In this document: positions 32,441 through 43,258 of the stretch, in pieces
Position numbering within the stretch: position 1 is the first letter of the stretch
Layout: each line of letters starts with the position of its first letter
NCBI GenBank assembly: GCA_036873755.1
Contig: JAVTVY010018819.1
Coordinates: 1 to 64,000, forward strand
DNA length: 64,000 nucleotides
Direction of reading: 5' to 3'
DNA from: Hanleya hanleyi
Taxonomy: Eukaryota; Mollusca; Polyplacophora; Lepidopleurida; Hanleyidae
Translations under genes and position numbers: made by a program
Notes under the pieces: generated by a model
Seen by the model: only the letters and a program-made list of their open reading frames with translations
What the model was told of the DNA's origin: nothing
Databases searched by the model: none

Positions 32441-33870
32441 AACTTACTACCTGTAGACACATATGCAACATCCTGAGCTAGGTCTCATGGTATGGCAGCT
32501 ACATACAAAATTTGAGAAGAATCTAATCAGCCGTTGTCAAGTTAGGCTCCAGAAATAGAATGTTACGGACCAACTGAGGAAATTCTGCCCATAGGTGGCG
32601 CCACCTGTAGATGCACATTGCGCCAAATGCAATCCCAAACGAGGTCTCATGGTAAGGTAGCTACATACCAAATCTGAGAGGAATCCAATTAGCTGTTGTC
32701 AAGTTATGCTCCGGAAACGAAATGTTACGGACCGACAAGAAAGAGTTTTGACCCTAGGTGGCGCCACCTGTAGATGCACATGTGCCAAACGCAATCCCAA
32801 GCGAGGTCTCATGGTAAGGTAGCTACATACCAAATTTGAGAGGAATCCAAGTAGCGGTTGTCAAGTTATGCTCCGGAAACGAAATGTTACGAACTGACAT
32901 GAGAAACTTTTGACCCTAGGTGCCGCCACCTGTAGACGCACATGCGCCAAACGCAATCCCAAGCGAGGTCTCATGGTATGGCAGCTGCATACCAAATTTG
33001 AGAGGAATCCAAGTAGCGGTTGTCAAGTTATGCTCCGGAAACGAAATGTTACGGACTGACAAGAGAAACTTTTGACCCTAGGTGGCGCCACCTGTAGACG
33101 CACATGCGCCAAACGCAATCCCAAGCGAGGTCTCATGGTAAGGTAGCTACATACCAAATCTGAGAGGAATCCAATTAGCTGTTGTCAAGTTATGCTCCGG
33201 AAACGAAATGTTACAGACCGATAAGAAAAAGTTTTGACCCTAGGTGGCGCCACCTGTAGATGCACATGTGCCAAACGCAATCCCAAGCGAGGTCTCATGG
33301 TAAGGTAGCTACATACCAAATTTGAGAGGAATCCAAGTAGCGGTTGTCAAGTTATGCTCCGGAAACGAAATGTTACGAACTGACATGAGAAACTTTCGAC
33401 CCTAGGTGGCGCCACCTTTAGACGCACATGCGCCAAACGCAATCCCAAGCGAGGTCTCATGGTATGGCAGCTGCATACCAAATTTGAGAGGAATCCAAGT
33501 AGCGGTTGTCAAGTTATGCTCCGGAAACGAAATGTTACGGACTGACAAGAGAAACTTTTGACCCTAGGTGGCACCACCTGTAGACGCACATGCGCCAGAC
33601 ACAATCCCAATCGAGGTATCATGGTAAGGTAGCTACATACCAAATTTGAGAGGAATCCAAGTAGCGGTTGTCAAGTTATGCTCCGGAAACGAAATGTTAC
33701 GGACTGACATGAGCAACTTTTGACCCTAGGTGGCGCCACCTGTAGACGCACATGCGCCAAACGCAATCCCAAGCAAGGTCTCATGGTATGGTAGCTGCAT
33801 ACCAAATTTGAGAGGAATCCGAGTAGCGGTTGTCAAGTTATGCTCCGGAAACGAAATGTTACGGACGGAC
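32440..33870. repeat. 162-bp tandem array with 486-bp higher-order period
   Basis: The marker GGTGGCGCCACCTGTAG recurs at 32595, 32757, 32919, 33081, 33243, 33405, 33567 and 33729, exactly 162 bp apart. Variants just before the marker follow a three-unit cycle (ACCGACAAGAAA / AACTGACATGAG / ACTGACAAGAG) that repeats once, giving a 486-bp higher-order unit. The palindrome AGGTGGCGCCACCT is conserved in most units. Confidence 0.92.
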
Positions 33871-33975
33871 GGACGGACGTACAGACGTCCGGACGTACGG
33901 ACGGACGGACGGACGGACAGACAGACGTACGGACAAGCTGAAACCAGTATACGCCCCCTACACTACGTGTCGGGG
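33863..33975. repeat. (GGAC)n tail and GGGGGTATAAT end
   Basis: A GGACGGACGGAC microsatellite runs into AAGCTGAAACCAG and a short palindrome CGCCCCCTACAC...GTGTCGGGGGGTATAAT, the type of ending often attached to dispersed marine-invertebrate repeats. Confidence 0.7.
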
Positions 33976-34280
33976 GGTATAATTAACCAAAATTAATCAA
34001 CTGCAGTACATCTGAGGGATTTGTCAGACAAAAGACAACAAACAATCGGTGACTACGGGTAATATAATAACTGTTCGTATCTTTACAACAACATCAACAT
34101 TAGGCCTACATCAAGGCTATCGGTCGTTTGTTTGAAAAAAAATCAGCGATGCTTGTTTTGTCAGAATCAAATGGTCCCGCACATTCACATCTGCAAAATT
34201 ATACATCCTTGTATTTAGTATGTGGATAAGGACTGTTCAAATTCAGGTTTTGTTTAAATGATGTTTTGGTACATGGCATA

Positions 34281-34380
34281 GCAGTGTGACTAACGTCACA
34301 GGACATACGATGTAGGGTTTGATATGATTTAAGTGTGTACTCGAGAGATGACTTGGGGGCCCTATGTGCTACCCCGAGCG
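34281..34380. repeat. Fragment of family R
   Basis: AGTGTGACTAACGTCACAGG followed by TAGGGTTTGATATG and AAGTGTGTAC, as at 26,624. Confidence 0.75.
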
Positions 34381-34511
34381 AATTTATATAGCAGTCTCTA
34401 ATTGACAGTGAGTACTTTTAACTTTCCCAAATATCACCGCTGGTGAGTCATTAGCGTAGCAACTATTATCGCCCCCCCGCTCCTATTACCATGGATACTG
34501 ATCAGCCCAGC

Positions 34512-34612
34512 AGTACAGCACGAGGTCACCCATCCAAGTCTTGACCGGGCTCAAAGTCGCTAAAGTCCGGTGATTTTACGAGAATCGGTGTGTCCAACGA
34601 GATATGCCGTGA
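34512..34612 (-). pseudogene. 5S rRNA-like relic or 5S-derived SINE head
   Basis: The minus strand resembles eukaryotic 5S rRNA in order: GGCATATCTCGTTGGACACA, then GATTCTCGT, a CCGGACTTTAGCGACTTTGA-like middle and GACTTGGATGGGTGACC near the 3' side. Many positions differ, and the 3' part is poor. It is more likely a 5S-derived retroposon or pseudogene than a working gene. Confidence 0.6.
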
Positions 34613-34711
34613 AACATACAGCCAAGGGTTCCCGATGGGCATGAGAGTGCACTCGCTGAGCCATCAATAAATAACAAAAAATAATTATCAATCAAATTTT
34701 CATCAGAGTTC

Positions 34712-34790
34712 GGTCAGCTCAGAACTTGCTGGTAACAATGCCCTAATGCAGGTTCATGCCAAAATCAAGGTTCTAATTTCAACGGTTGAC
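34712..34790. repeat. Second fragment of family R
   Basis: GTCAGCTCAGAACTTGCTGG through TCAACGGTT, matching 26,790-26,870. Confidence 0.7.
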
Positions 34791-34799
34791 TGGTCAACG

Positions 34800-35590
34800 G
34801 TAGGAAAATTGACTGAGGGCAGGGTCGATCGACTGGCAGAATGGGAGATAACACTGCTTGGTGGTTTTACTGAGTATGTAACATAAGTACTTTACGGGGG
34901 TCAAAATGAACATGTCACGCCTGACAGATTTTACACAACCTGTAACCATCTCGGTCATCTATACGCGGTAAGACTGACCCTGGGATCGTGTGTATCCATG
35001 TTCAGCCTACTTTCGGCAAGTGCAAGAGGGAATCAATACCACGTGACTTCGTCAGCCAATCAGCAAAAGTCTACCGACGTAACCCCAACGTAACTCGCCA
35101 TTTTCGAGTCATGTGATGTTCTACTTGTTCAAAATTACAGATCCACCACACCTCTTGTATGATACGAATTATTCATACCTATATATTTTGTAAGCCCAGG
35201 CAATATCTGTTTCAGAAGTGGTATGAAAGCTTGTAATTTATCAGATTTAACGAGTCTGTTCTCTGCCGGATGAAGGCCGAACAGAATCCGGTAATATACC
35301 GGATATCGCTCCGCGATAATGGAGACACACGATTCGCAAGCCATCTTATGGATGGCGAAGTGTACGTAAATGAGATTTTACAATGACCCTTTCATTTCGG
35401 AGGGCCCATTATTCATGTAGTCTACTGTTGTTACTTTTACACAAAGATCAAAAATACATGTAGGCTAACAAGCAGCCAGAGGATGCTAGGTCCCCCGCCA
35501 AAATGGCAGCAATATTTATAAGCGCTGTCGGTTTCAGAAGATATTCATGAGGATGGCAACAGCTACTTCACAGGCGTAAGAAGCAGAGGG
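34800..35590. other. Intergenic, no gene seen
   Basis: No supported gene. A 69-codon frame at 35,135-35,344 has no recognisable features. Confidence 0.4.
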
Positions 35591-35599
35591 GTCTTCCCA

Positions 35600-37480
35600 C
35601 CTTCCCAGGTTTTGAGATCGAAATGCAACCCCAAGAGACAATTCATGGCATATTATCTGCAAACTAAATTTGACAAGAATATGAAGGCATCCTCAACCTA
35701 TTGCCCAGAAACCAAATTTAGACTTTGCCACAAGGAGTCACCACCTGTATGTGCAAGCAGGCAAAACACAATCCCAAATGACATCTCATATCATGGTATC
35801 GGCATATGAACTTTGAGACTCTGAAGAGGGGTCCTCAAGTTATTGCCGGTACTAGATGCCCACCGGTGTTCATGTTATTTGGGGCGGGTCACATATGAAT
35901 ACAAAATTTGAGAATAATCTGATGAGCAGTTGCCAAATTATTGCCCGGAAACAAATTTTTCCACCAGGAGACGCCACCTGTAGGCAGAAGCGGGAAAAAT
36001 ACAATCCCAAGGAACATGGTATCGTGGGGACATCTGCATACCAAATTTGAGAAGAATCCGATGAGGGTCCTCAAGTTATTGCCCAGAAACCAAATTTAGA
36101 TTTTGACACCAGGTGACGCCACCTCTAGGCGCAAGTCAGTGAAATGCATTATCAAGCGACATCTTATGTCACGGTACATTCATACAAAATTTGAGAAGAA
36201 TCCGATGGTCAGTTCTCAAGTTATTACCCGGAAACGAATTTGTGATGTTGCCACCAGGTGGCGCCACCTGTGAGTGCAAGTGAGCGAAAGGCAATCCCAA
36301 GCAACAGCTCCTGGCATGGTAAATGCATGCCAATTTGAGAAGAATCCGATGAGCCGCAACGTTTCTCATGTTACCCAGAAAGGTACATATGTAGGATATT
36401 TCAAAGAAATTCGACCAAGTGTTTCTAAGTTATCACTTGCAGCATGGAATAATGGAATGAACTCTAGTGGCGCCACCTCCGGGTGGATTTTGCTGAAACG
36501 CATCACCAACGGTGTTTTGTCGCAGGGAATGCATTTACCAAATTTCGAAGAAATCCGACAAATTGTTCGAAAGTTATCGCTCGCGAAGGATTTGAACAAA
36601 CATGAACGGACATGCATTAAAGATTGGAACAAGACCCAGTGGCGCCACCTACAGGCGGATCTTGCTGAAACGTAATACCAGCGACGTCTTGTCGCAAAGA
36701 ATGCAGATGCCAAATTTCGGAGGAATCCGACAAAGCATTTAGGAGTTATCGCTTACGCAGTATTTGCACGGACATGCACTAAATAAAGACCCAGTGGCGC
36801 CACCTACAGGCGGATCTTGCTGAAACGTAATACCAACAGACGTCTTGTCGCAAAGAATGCAGATGCCAAATTTTGGAGGAATCCGACAAAGCATTTAGGA
36901 GTTATCGCTTATGAAGCATTTGCACGAACATCCACGGACATGCACTAAAGATTGGAACAAGACCCAGTGGCGCCACCTACAGGCGGATCTTGCTGAAACG
37001 TAATACCAACAGACGTCTTGTCGCAAAGAATGCAGGTGCCAAATTTCGGAGGAATCCGACAAAGCATTTAGGAGTTATCGCTTACGAAGTATTTGCACGG
37101 ACATGCACTAAAGATTGGAACAAGACCCAGTGGCGCCACCTACAGGCGGATCTTGCTGAAACGTAATACCAATAGACGCCTTGTCGCAAAGAATGCAGAT
37201 GCCAAATTTCGGAGGAATCCGACAAAGCATTTAGAAGTTATTGCTTACCAAGTATTTGCACGGACATGCCCGTGCATGCACGGACACATAGAAGCAAGAC
37301 CCCAGTGGCGCCACCTACAGGCGGATCTTGCTGAAACGTAATACCAAGAGACGTCTTGTCGCAAAGAATGCAGATGCCAAATTTCGGAGGAATCCGACAA
37401 AGCATTTAGAAGTTATTGCTTACGAAGTATTTGCACGGACATGTCCGTGCATGCACGGACACATAGAAGCAAGAACCATT
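35600..37480. repeat. Second tandem array, 155-175-bp units
   Basis: GGCGCCACCTACAGGCGGAT recurs at 36641, 36796, 36969, 37132 and 37307 (spacings 155, 173, 163 and 175). More diverged units run leftwards to about 35,600. The shared skeleton (GGCGCCACCT, then AATTTGAGAAGAATCCGA or ATTTCGGAGGAATCCGAC, then AAGTTAT) shows common origin with the 162-bp array. Late units add CACGGACATGCCCGTGCATG hairpins. Confidence 0.85.
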
Positions 37481-38896
37481 TTAAAGTCCCCGGCCGCGTT
37501 GCGGCGGGGGACAAAAAGGGGAGATTTAAATACATTAAGATAGCGTAATCCCAAAATATCGACAATACTGTTTATACGATCACTTTGTGAATGACAAAAT
37601 AAAATATTTTCCTATGTATTCAGCTATGCATGGGAATTTGTGCCATTAGGGTTATCAGAGGGTATTTTGTAAGTTCGCTTTCAAGACTGCCGCTCTGCTA
37701 CTTCTCTGACCAATTTTCATCGGTACAATCTGTGCTATATTAAGATAGTGTATAATTCCAAAATAACGAAAATACTGTTTAAACGATCACTTTACAAAAG
37801 ACAAAATATATGTCTTCCAATGCAGTCAGATGTGGGAGCTGTACCATTACGACCATCAGAGGGATATTGTATGTTTGCTTTCAAGACTACCGGTCTGCTA
37901 CCTCCGATTTTTGTGTGAACATTTGATCGAGTGATTTAGATCGCCGACATACAGTGCTGGCGATTGGGTGCCTTACTTTGGTGGTCTCTAGTTGGAATCC
38001 CGTGTGAGAGTTTCATTACTAGAATCTGTGCTATACTAAGACGGTGGAATTTCAAAATAACGGAAATACTGTTTAAACGCAGAAGTCTCTATCTAAGGTT
38101 TGATTGATTCCGATGAAGTACTGAAATGCTGTGCCATTATTGGAGGAGAGTTTAGCATTCTTAGAAATTACCTAATTCCGGAACATGTTTGGCGATTCTA
38201 ATGCGCGAATCGATTTGACTTCTGTCACAGAGTATGCAATTTCTTGAGACATGAATCCCATCTTAGTACACTGAAAAACACATTCCGTTAAATATTGAAG
38301 AATCAAACTCAGCAGAATAATTTGGTAGGAGAACAGAACATATTCTGCTAAATTGACAGAATTTCTACACAAATCCTATCTGCTATTCATTCGTCGTCGA
38401 GTTCCGCGCATACTTAAAAAGTTAGCATCAGTTCTAAATGCTTATGAAATAAAAATAATATAACACAAAATGGTTGCCTACAACACTTCAACAGTTCTCA
38501 ATGATAGTGTCAAGGAAAATATAACAATAGGGCTCACCTAAGATGTCGGGCCATCTATTTTCTTCAAATTATCCGTGTCTCCAAGATTTTAATTCTACCA
38601 AAACTTAATTGCGCGTTTATGAAACTTGACTTACAGGTATCGCGTTCGGATTCACAGACAGTTTCATTCTTTTTTCTTCGTTCTTTCCCCATAAAACAAG
38701 GAATTCTGAATGCGCGTGAACGAGTAGCAAATCGATCTATATTCTAGCTGCCGTATCGAACATATATTTATCCCACCGTCATATTCTAATGCATTTATGG
38801 TCTTCTAATAAGCGTAAGCGTAAGCGTCGGTCTTCGTATCAACTCCTTTCCAGTGGGCTTACTTGAGGTTTCATTTATGTCAAATAACTATCCACA
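37481..38896. other. Intergenic, no gene seen
   Basis: Two short diverged duplicates occur near 37,540-37,700 and 37,740-37,900 (shared ATAATTCCAAAATA.CG and ATCAGAGGG.TATT). No gene. Confidence 0.45.
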
Positions 38897-39021
38897 TGGC
38901 AGTGTGACTAACGTGAAAGGACCTACATGTACGAAGTAGGGCTCGATTTAAGTGTGTACCTTGACCTAAGACTGACCATTAGCTTTTCCGGGCTTGGATT
39001 GGGCCAATTTGCAAATGAGAG
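38897..39021. repeat. Family R copy interrupted by element B (left part)
   Basis: AGTGTGACTAACGT, CGAAGTAGGG, AAGTGTGTACCTTGAC and CAATTTGCAAATGAGAG match family R. The continuation CCTACTACGTAGAAATAAAC is found only after element B (51,329-51,348). Confidence 0.75.
39016..39021. repeat. Target-site duplication, left copy, element B
   Basis: TGAGAG, identical to 51323-51328. Confidence 0.9.
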
Positions 39022-39403
39022 AGTAGTAGGGAGTCCGCAGATACTAGTAAGTTTTTCGGGCGCACGAAAGTGGCTCAGGTTATTTGCCTATGTTAAATGG
39101 CTAGAAATGGCAAATCGGGAACCCTCAAAATAACAAAGAAAGTTCCAATTTAAGGGGAGGTAACTCGAGCTCAAGGTATGAGATTCTGTGGCGGTGTTCT
39201 GCGCAAGTCTGACGTCATGTATGACGTCACTTCCGGTCTGGGTGAATCGGACGTGTGTATTCCTCCGCGGTGATGCGGTCTGGTGGTGATGCAGTCTGCC
39301 TCCGCGGAGAAAAAGTAGTCCCCAGACTACAAATATGCTGCATGGTCCGATGGGGTCGAGTGAGGTATCAAAGTGAAGCATTCGTGAAGGGGCATCCAGT
39401 CAT

Positions 39404-40240
39404 GGGTGGGTGCATGTAAAATTAGGATTTGTTCCCGAAAATATAAAAAGCGGAACATGGACTGTACCCCTAAAATAGGGGGAAACCCCTATCACCTCTA
39501 GCCAAAAGGGCTAATATCGGTCCCCGGGCGTATTGGGACCTGCCTATCAAGTCAATGGGGTGGGTGCATGTAAAATTAGGATTTGTTCCCGAAACTATAA
39601 AAAGCAGAACACGGACTTTACCCCTAAAATAGGGGAAAACCCCTATCACCTCTAGCCAAAAGGGCTAATATCGGTCCCCGGGCTTATCGGGGCCTGCCTA
39701 TCAAGTCAATGGGGTGAGTGCATGTAAAATTAGGATTTTTTTCCGAAACTATAAAAAGCGGAACACGGACTTTACCCCTAAAATAGGGGGGAACCCTATC
39801 AACCCTAGTCAAAAGGGCTAATATCGGTCCCCGGGCTTATCGGAGCCTGCCTATCAAGTCAATGTGGTTGATGCATGTAAAATTAGGATTTTTCCCCGAA
39901 AATATAAAAACCGGAACACGGAATTACCCCTAAAATAGGAGAAAACTCCTTTCATCTCTAGCCAAAAGGGCTAATATGGGTCCCGGGCTTATCGGGGCCT
40001 GCCTATCAAGTCAATGGGGTGGGTGCATGTAAAATTAGGATTTGTTCCGAAAATATAAATAGAGGAACACGGACTTTACCCCTAAAATAGGGGAAAACCC
40101 CTATCACCTCTAGCCAAAAGGGCTAATATCGGTCCCCTGGCTTATCGGGGCCTGCCTATTAAGTCAATGGGGTGGGTGCATGTAAAATTAGGATTTTATT
40201 TCGAAACTATAAAAAGCGGAACTCGGACTTTACTCCTACA
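39404..40240. repeat. 155-160-bp tandem array (GCATGTAAAATTAGGATT unit), left
   Basis: About five units each with GCATGTAAAATTAGGATT, CTATAAAAAGCGGAACACGG, CCCTAAAATAGGGG and GCCAAAAGGGCTAATATCGG. The last two are short inverted-repeat motifs. About 3.5 units occur inverted at 50,430-50,985. Confidence 0.9.
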
Positions 40241-40249
40241 ATAGCGGTC

Positions 40250-40790
40250 TGTATTTATACAATATACGGGAAAATGCCTGTATGGGGTATGGGGATGGTC
40301 ATTTTTTTTTCGTGGGTTTTACTATGGGTTGTGGGGTCTCGTTTTTCTCGTCTCGCCAAGAAAAACACGATGGGAGGGGTCCCGGAGCGAAGCGGTGAAA
40401 TTTTTGGAAAAAGTCACCGAGGTCTGTATATAGGCCTGGAAACTTCACACGCGTTCAATGTGATATGTGTTGTTTGGTCTTGTTTTTCACGTCTCGTCAT
40501 TTAGAACACCATGGGAAGGGTCCCGGAGCGAAACGGTGAAATTTTTGGAAAAGTACCATATAGCCCATATAGTCCCATAGGCTGGCTATGGGAGGGATAG
40601 GTCCATCCTGGGAAATTCACACACGTTCATTGTGACATGGGTTGTTTGGTCTTGTTTTTCACGTCTCGTCATTTAGAACACGATGGGAAGGGTCCCGGAG
40701 CGAAACGGTGAAATTTTCGGAAAAAGTTCACCGAGGCCTGGGTAGATCCATATAGCCCCATACTGGCTATGGGTGTATAGGTCCATACTG
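40250..40790. repeat. GGGTCCCGGAGCGAAACGGT array, left
   Basis: Three diverged units with CGTCTCGTCATTTAGAACAC, GGTGAAATTTTTGGAAAA and CCATATAGCCCATA. The right end has about six units inverted (49,380-50,420). Confidence 0.85.
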
Positions 40791-41427
40791 GGTGGACGTG
40801 TTAAGGTCTAGGTGAGCCCCTTATGATCCTATGGTGTCGTATGAGGTCTTATTTTGAAGCTCTCGTGGAGAAGCATCCGACTGGGCTAAAGGTTCGTCCG
40901 TTTTCAATATTCTGCGCATGCGCAGTCTGGCCGTAGTATAGAAGGCAGGCATGTTGGGGGGTATGTGGGGGTGTGTTTGGGGTAGAGTTGGACCACTATG
41001 GGTCCAAATGGGGCGTGGGAGGTGTCAACGTGAAGCTTGTGTGGGGTAGAGTCAGACCGGCGTCGCGTCAACGTGCGCATGCGCAGTTGGGTGTAGTAAG
41101 TAAAGTGGCCATTTTGGGGGTGCGTGGAGGTGTGTTTGGGGTAGAGAGGGACCATCCTTGATCCGACTGTGTCGTGGGAGGTGTTATTTTGTAGCTCTCT
41201 GGGTGTACAGCCCCATTTGAGGGATGTTCCCGTTATCTGTGACGTCATCGGTGACGTCATCAGTACTAGTAGTAGCGAAAGTGGGCATTTTAGGAAAGTG
41301 CAGGAAGGTTTTTGGAGTAGAGAGGGACCATCCTTGGTCCGATTGTGTCGTGGGAGGTGTCATCTTGTAGCTTTCATGGTGTACATCCCCATTTGAGGGA
41401 TGTTCGCGTCATCTGTGACGTCACAAA
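40780..41427. promoter_or_regulatory. Left CRE-like and NRF-1-like block
   Basis: Contains GCGCATGCGC near 40,914 and 41,083, and TGACGTCA-type sites near 41,240-41,255 and 41,413-41,421. The right side has the mirror set (48,540-49,240). NRF-1 and CREB sites of these sequences are known in animals; activity here is inferred. Confidence 0.5.
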
Positions 41428-41436
41428 TCAATAATA

Positions 41437-41600
41437 CCACCACACACACACACACTACCACACACCACCACCACACACCACCACCACCACCACAGACCAC
41501 CACCACCACCACCACCACACACAACCACACACCACCACCACCACCACCACCACCACCGGGCGTTGACGGGCGTCAACGCCCGGTGGTGGTGATAGCTCAC
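41437..41600. repeat. (ACC)n microsatellite with a GC-rich hairpin
   Basis: CAC/ACC repeats end in a perfect hairpin with stem ACCACCGGGCGTTGAC and its complement around 41,550-41,590. Confidence 0.85.
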
Positions 41601-41923
41601 GTGGGTCGGAACTCCGGAGCTCGGAGCTCCGCTGTATTATACAATCGGATAGCGGTTGTCTTGAATAACAACAAGTTCAGCAATGTTCATACAGTTTATT
41701 ATCCCCAATGTTACATCATACCCAGGCTGGGGGAGCCGCCATGGGTAGATTTAGTATGTTCGCAACAAAACAAATTGAAATATAAAACACCATGCTTTAT
41801 TATTTAACGCACCGTCACATTAGGAACAAGTGTTTACTGAGCTCTATTCAACGATCAGCATGTAGACATATACAGTATGTACGTATGTATGTTATAGCAT
41901 TCATCAGTGCATGGGTGAAGCAT

Positions 41924-42820
41924 TCAGCTGATGGGGTGGTCGGTCAGCTTGGTAACGAAAAACGTGACATTGGTCATACTCTCCACTGTCCATTTGGTGT
42001 TGGGCCGTTGTTGTTGGGCCCATTCCAAGGCATCCACGGTGTCCAGTTTCTCCAGCATAGTCTCTAGCGATACCCTATCCGTGATGGCAAACGATTGGTC
42101 AAATACACGGATGTTACTGCTCGGGAAAAAGTATCGGACTTGGTCTGTCACCTTATGCTGCAGCACATAACCAAACGCCAGATTTAATTTGAAGGACGTA
42201 GTTTGATCGTTGAAGATGGCTTCCACGTAGCTGCGTAAACGGGCGAGGTCGTTCAGTCGAAAATTGTAGATATCTTGAATAGAGCGATGACGGTGGAAAC
42301 AGTGCCGTATGATGGGCCAATGGCGCCGATAGATGTCACTCACTGGATGGTCTTCGTGTAACAGATCGCTAGGAACATTTATGGGTTCATCCGCGAAGTG
42401 TACTTTGGTCTCCACGTCGTACAAATTCTGACCCAAAGTCTTGTCGTCGGAATTTGACTGTTGAATTAGGGCGACATCATCATCATCGGCCTTCGTGCGG
42501 TGGGTGGGAGTTCCCGCTGTCTCGATACTGTTGCCTACGGGCTCCTCTACCTGCAAACTTGGCTGCGGATCAGGGTGTTGTGTACGTTGGTGTCGCAGCA
42601 ACAGACTGGGCAGTTTGAAAAGTCGACCACATTCCTCGCATAGATGCTTGGGTGCCCCATGCACTGTCCGTTCATGACACCGTAGACTGCCCTGGCGAAT
42701 AAATAGTTTCCCACACCTCGTGCAGCTATACCGGGTGGTTCCGTCGTGCTTGGTGGCCTCATGGCGGCGCAAGTCGTGCAGACGAGTAAACGATATCGAG
42801 CACGTAGTACAAGTGAACAT
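41924..42820 (-). CDS. Element B zinc-finger protein, copy 1
   Basis: 298 codons. There are three C2H2 fingers of form C-x2-C-x12-H-x4-H: C4/C7/H20/H25, C33/C36/H49/H54 and C61/C64/H77/H82. An acidic linker (ADDDD at 111-115) follows, then a conserved domain of about 150 residues (147-298) with HPVSDIYRRHWPIIRH, YNFRLNDLARLRSYVE, LEWAQQQRPNTKW and TNVTFFVTKLTDHPIS. The domain recalls the region preceding the polymerase in some Polinton DNA polymerase genes, but no polymerase motif follows; this link is inference. A TATA box lies at 42866-42873. It is probably a nuclear DNA-binding protein for the element's ends or replication. It is intact and starts at the only ATG before finger 1. Confidence 0.8.
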   Translation of the reverse strand: MFTCTTCSISFTRLHDLRRHEATKHDGTTRYSCTRCGKLFIRQGSLRCHERTVHGAPKHLCEECGRLFKLPSLLLRHQRTQHPDPQPSLQVEEPVGNSIETAGTPTHRTKADDDDVALIQQSNSDDKTLGQNLYDVETKVHFADEPINVPSDLLHEDHPVSDIYRRHWPIIRHCFHRHRSIQDIYNFRLNDLARLRSYVEAIFNDQTTSFKLNLAFGYVLQHKVTDQVRYFFPSSNIRVFDQSFAITDRVSLETMLEKLDTVDALEWAQQQRPNTKWTVESMTNVTFFVTKLTDHPIS

Positions 42821-42865
42821 CTTGGTGATTGACAGAGTGTCTGATGGATCGGCCAGGCCGCTTCC

Positions 42866-42873
42866 CTTTTATA
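42866..42873 (-). promoter_or_regulatory. TATA box of zinc-finger copy 1
   Basis: TATAAAAG followed by GGAAGCGGCC, 46 nt before the ATG at 42820. The surrounding sequence is nearly identical at copies 2 and 3. Confidence 0.65.
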
Positions 42874-42909
42874 GCACGCTAGCAGGTGATCTATTTTTAG
42901 CACACTCAC

Positions 42910-43230
42910 TCCAAGTACCTACAAGTCTAGGACCGAGAAGTACTGGTGTACGACTGAGCCACATTGCGGACGTGTGTGTGTTTGTGTTTGAGTCCAACCG
43001 TGCACCATGTCGAATTGCGTTCTCTCCGAAAACTTCCTCTCATCACATCAATATATTCAGACCCATTCAATATAAACACAACCAAGAGACATCAACAACA
43101 ACAGGCACATTGCGTAATACACGTTTTATTATCCTCACAGCACCACCACCACCACTACCACCACCACCACCTAGCGTTGCCGCCGACAACGATCAGCGTA
43201 TAGACATATAGAGAATGTATGGCATGTTAT
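42910..43230. other. Spacer between zinc-finger copies 1 and 2
   Basis: Promoter-side sequence of copy 1, a GTGTGTGTTT run, an ACC-rich run at 43,139-43,172, and 3' flank of copy 2 with TGCATGGGTGAAGCATTCAG, which also follows copy 1. No additional gene. Confidence 0.55.
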
Positions 43231-43258
43231 GGTATTCATCAGTGCATGGGTGAAGCAT

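Larger units (their letters stand above)
39022..41427. repeat. Left terminal inverted repeat, element B
   Basis: Three blocks from the end inwards: about 380 bp shared with the right end (GAAGCATTCGTGAAGGGGCA near 39,380), the 155-160-bp array, then the GGGTCCCGGAGCG array, then a CRE/NRF-1-like block ending near 41,427. The same order inverted is seen at 48,440-51,322. Confidence 0.85.
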
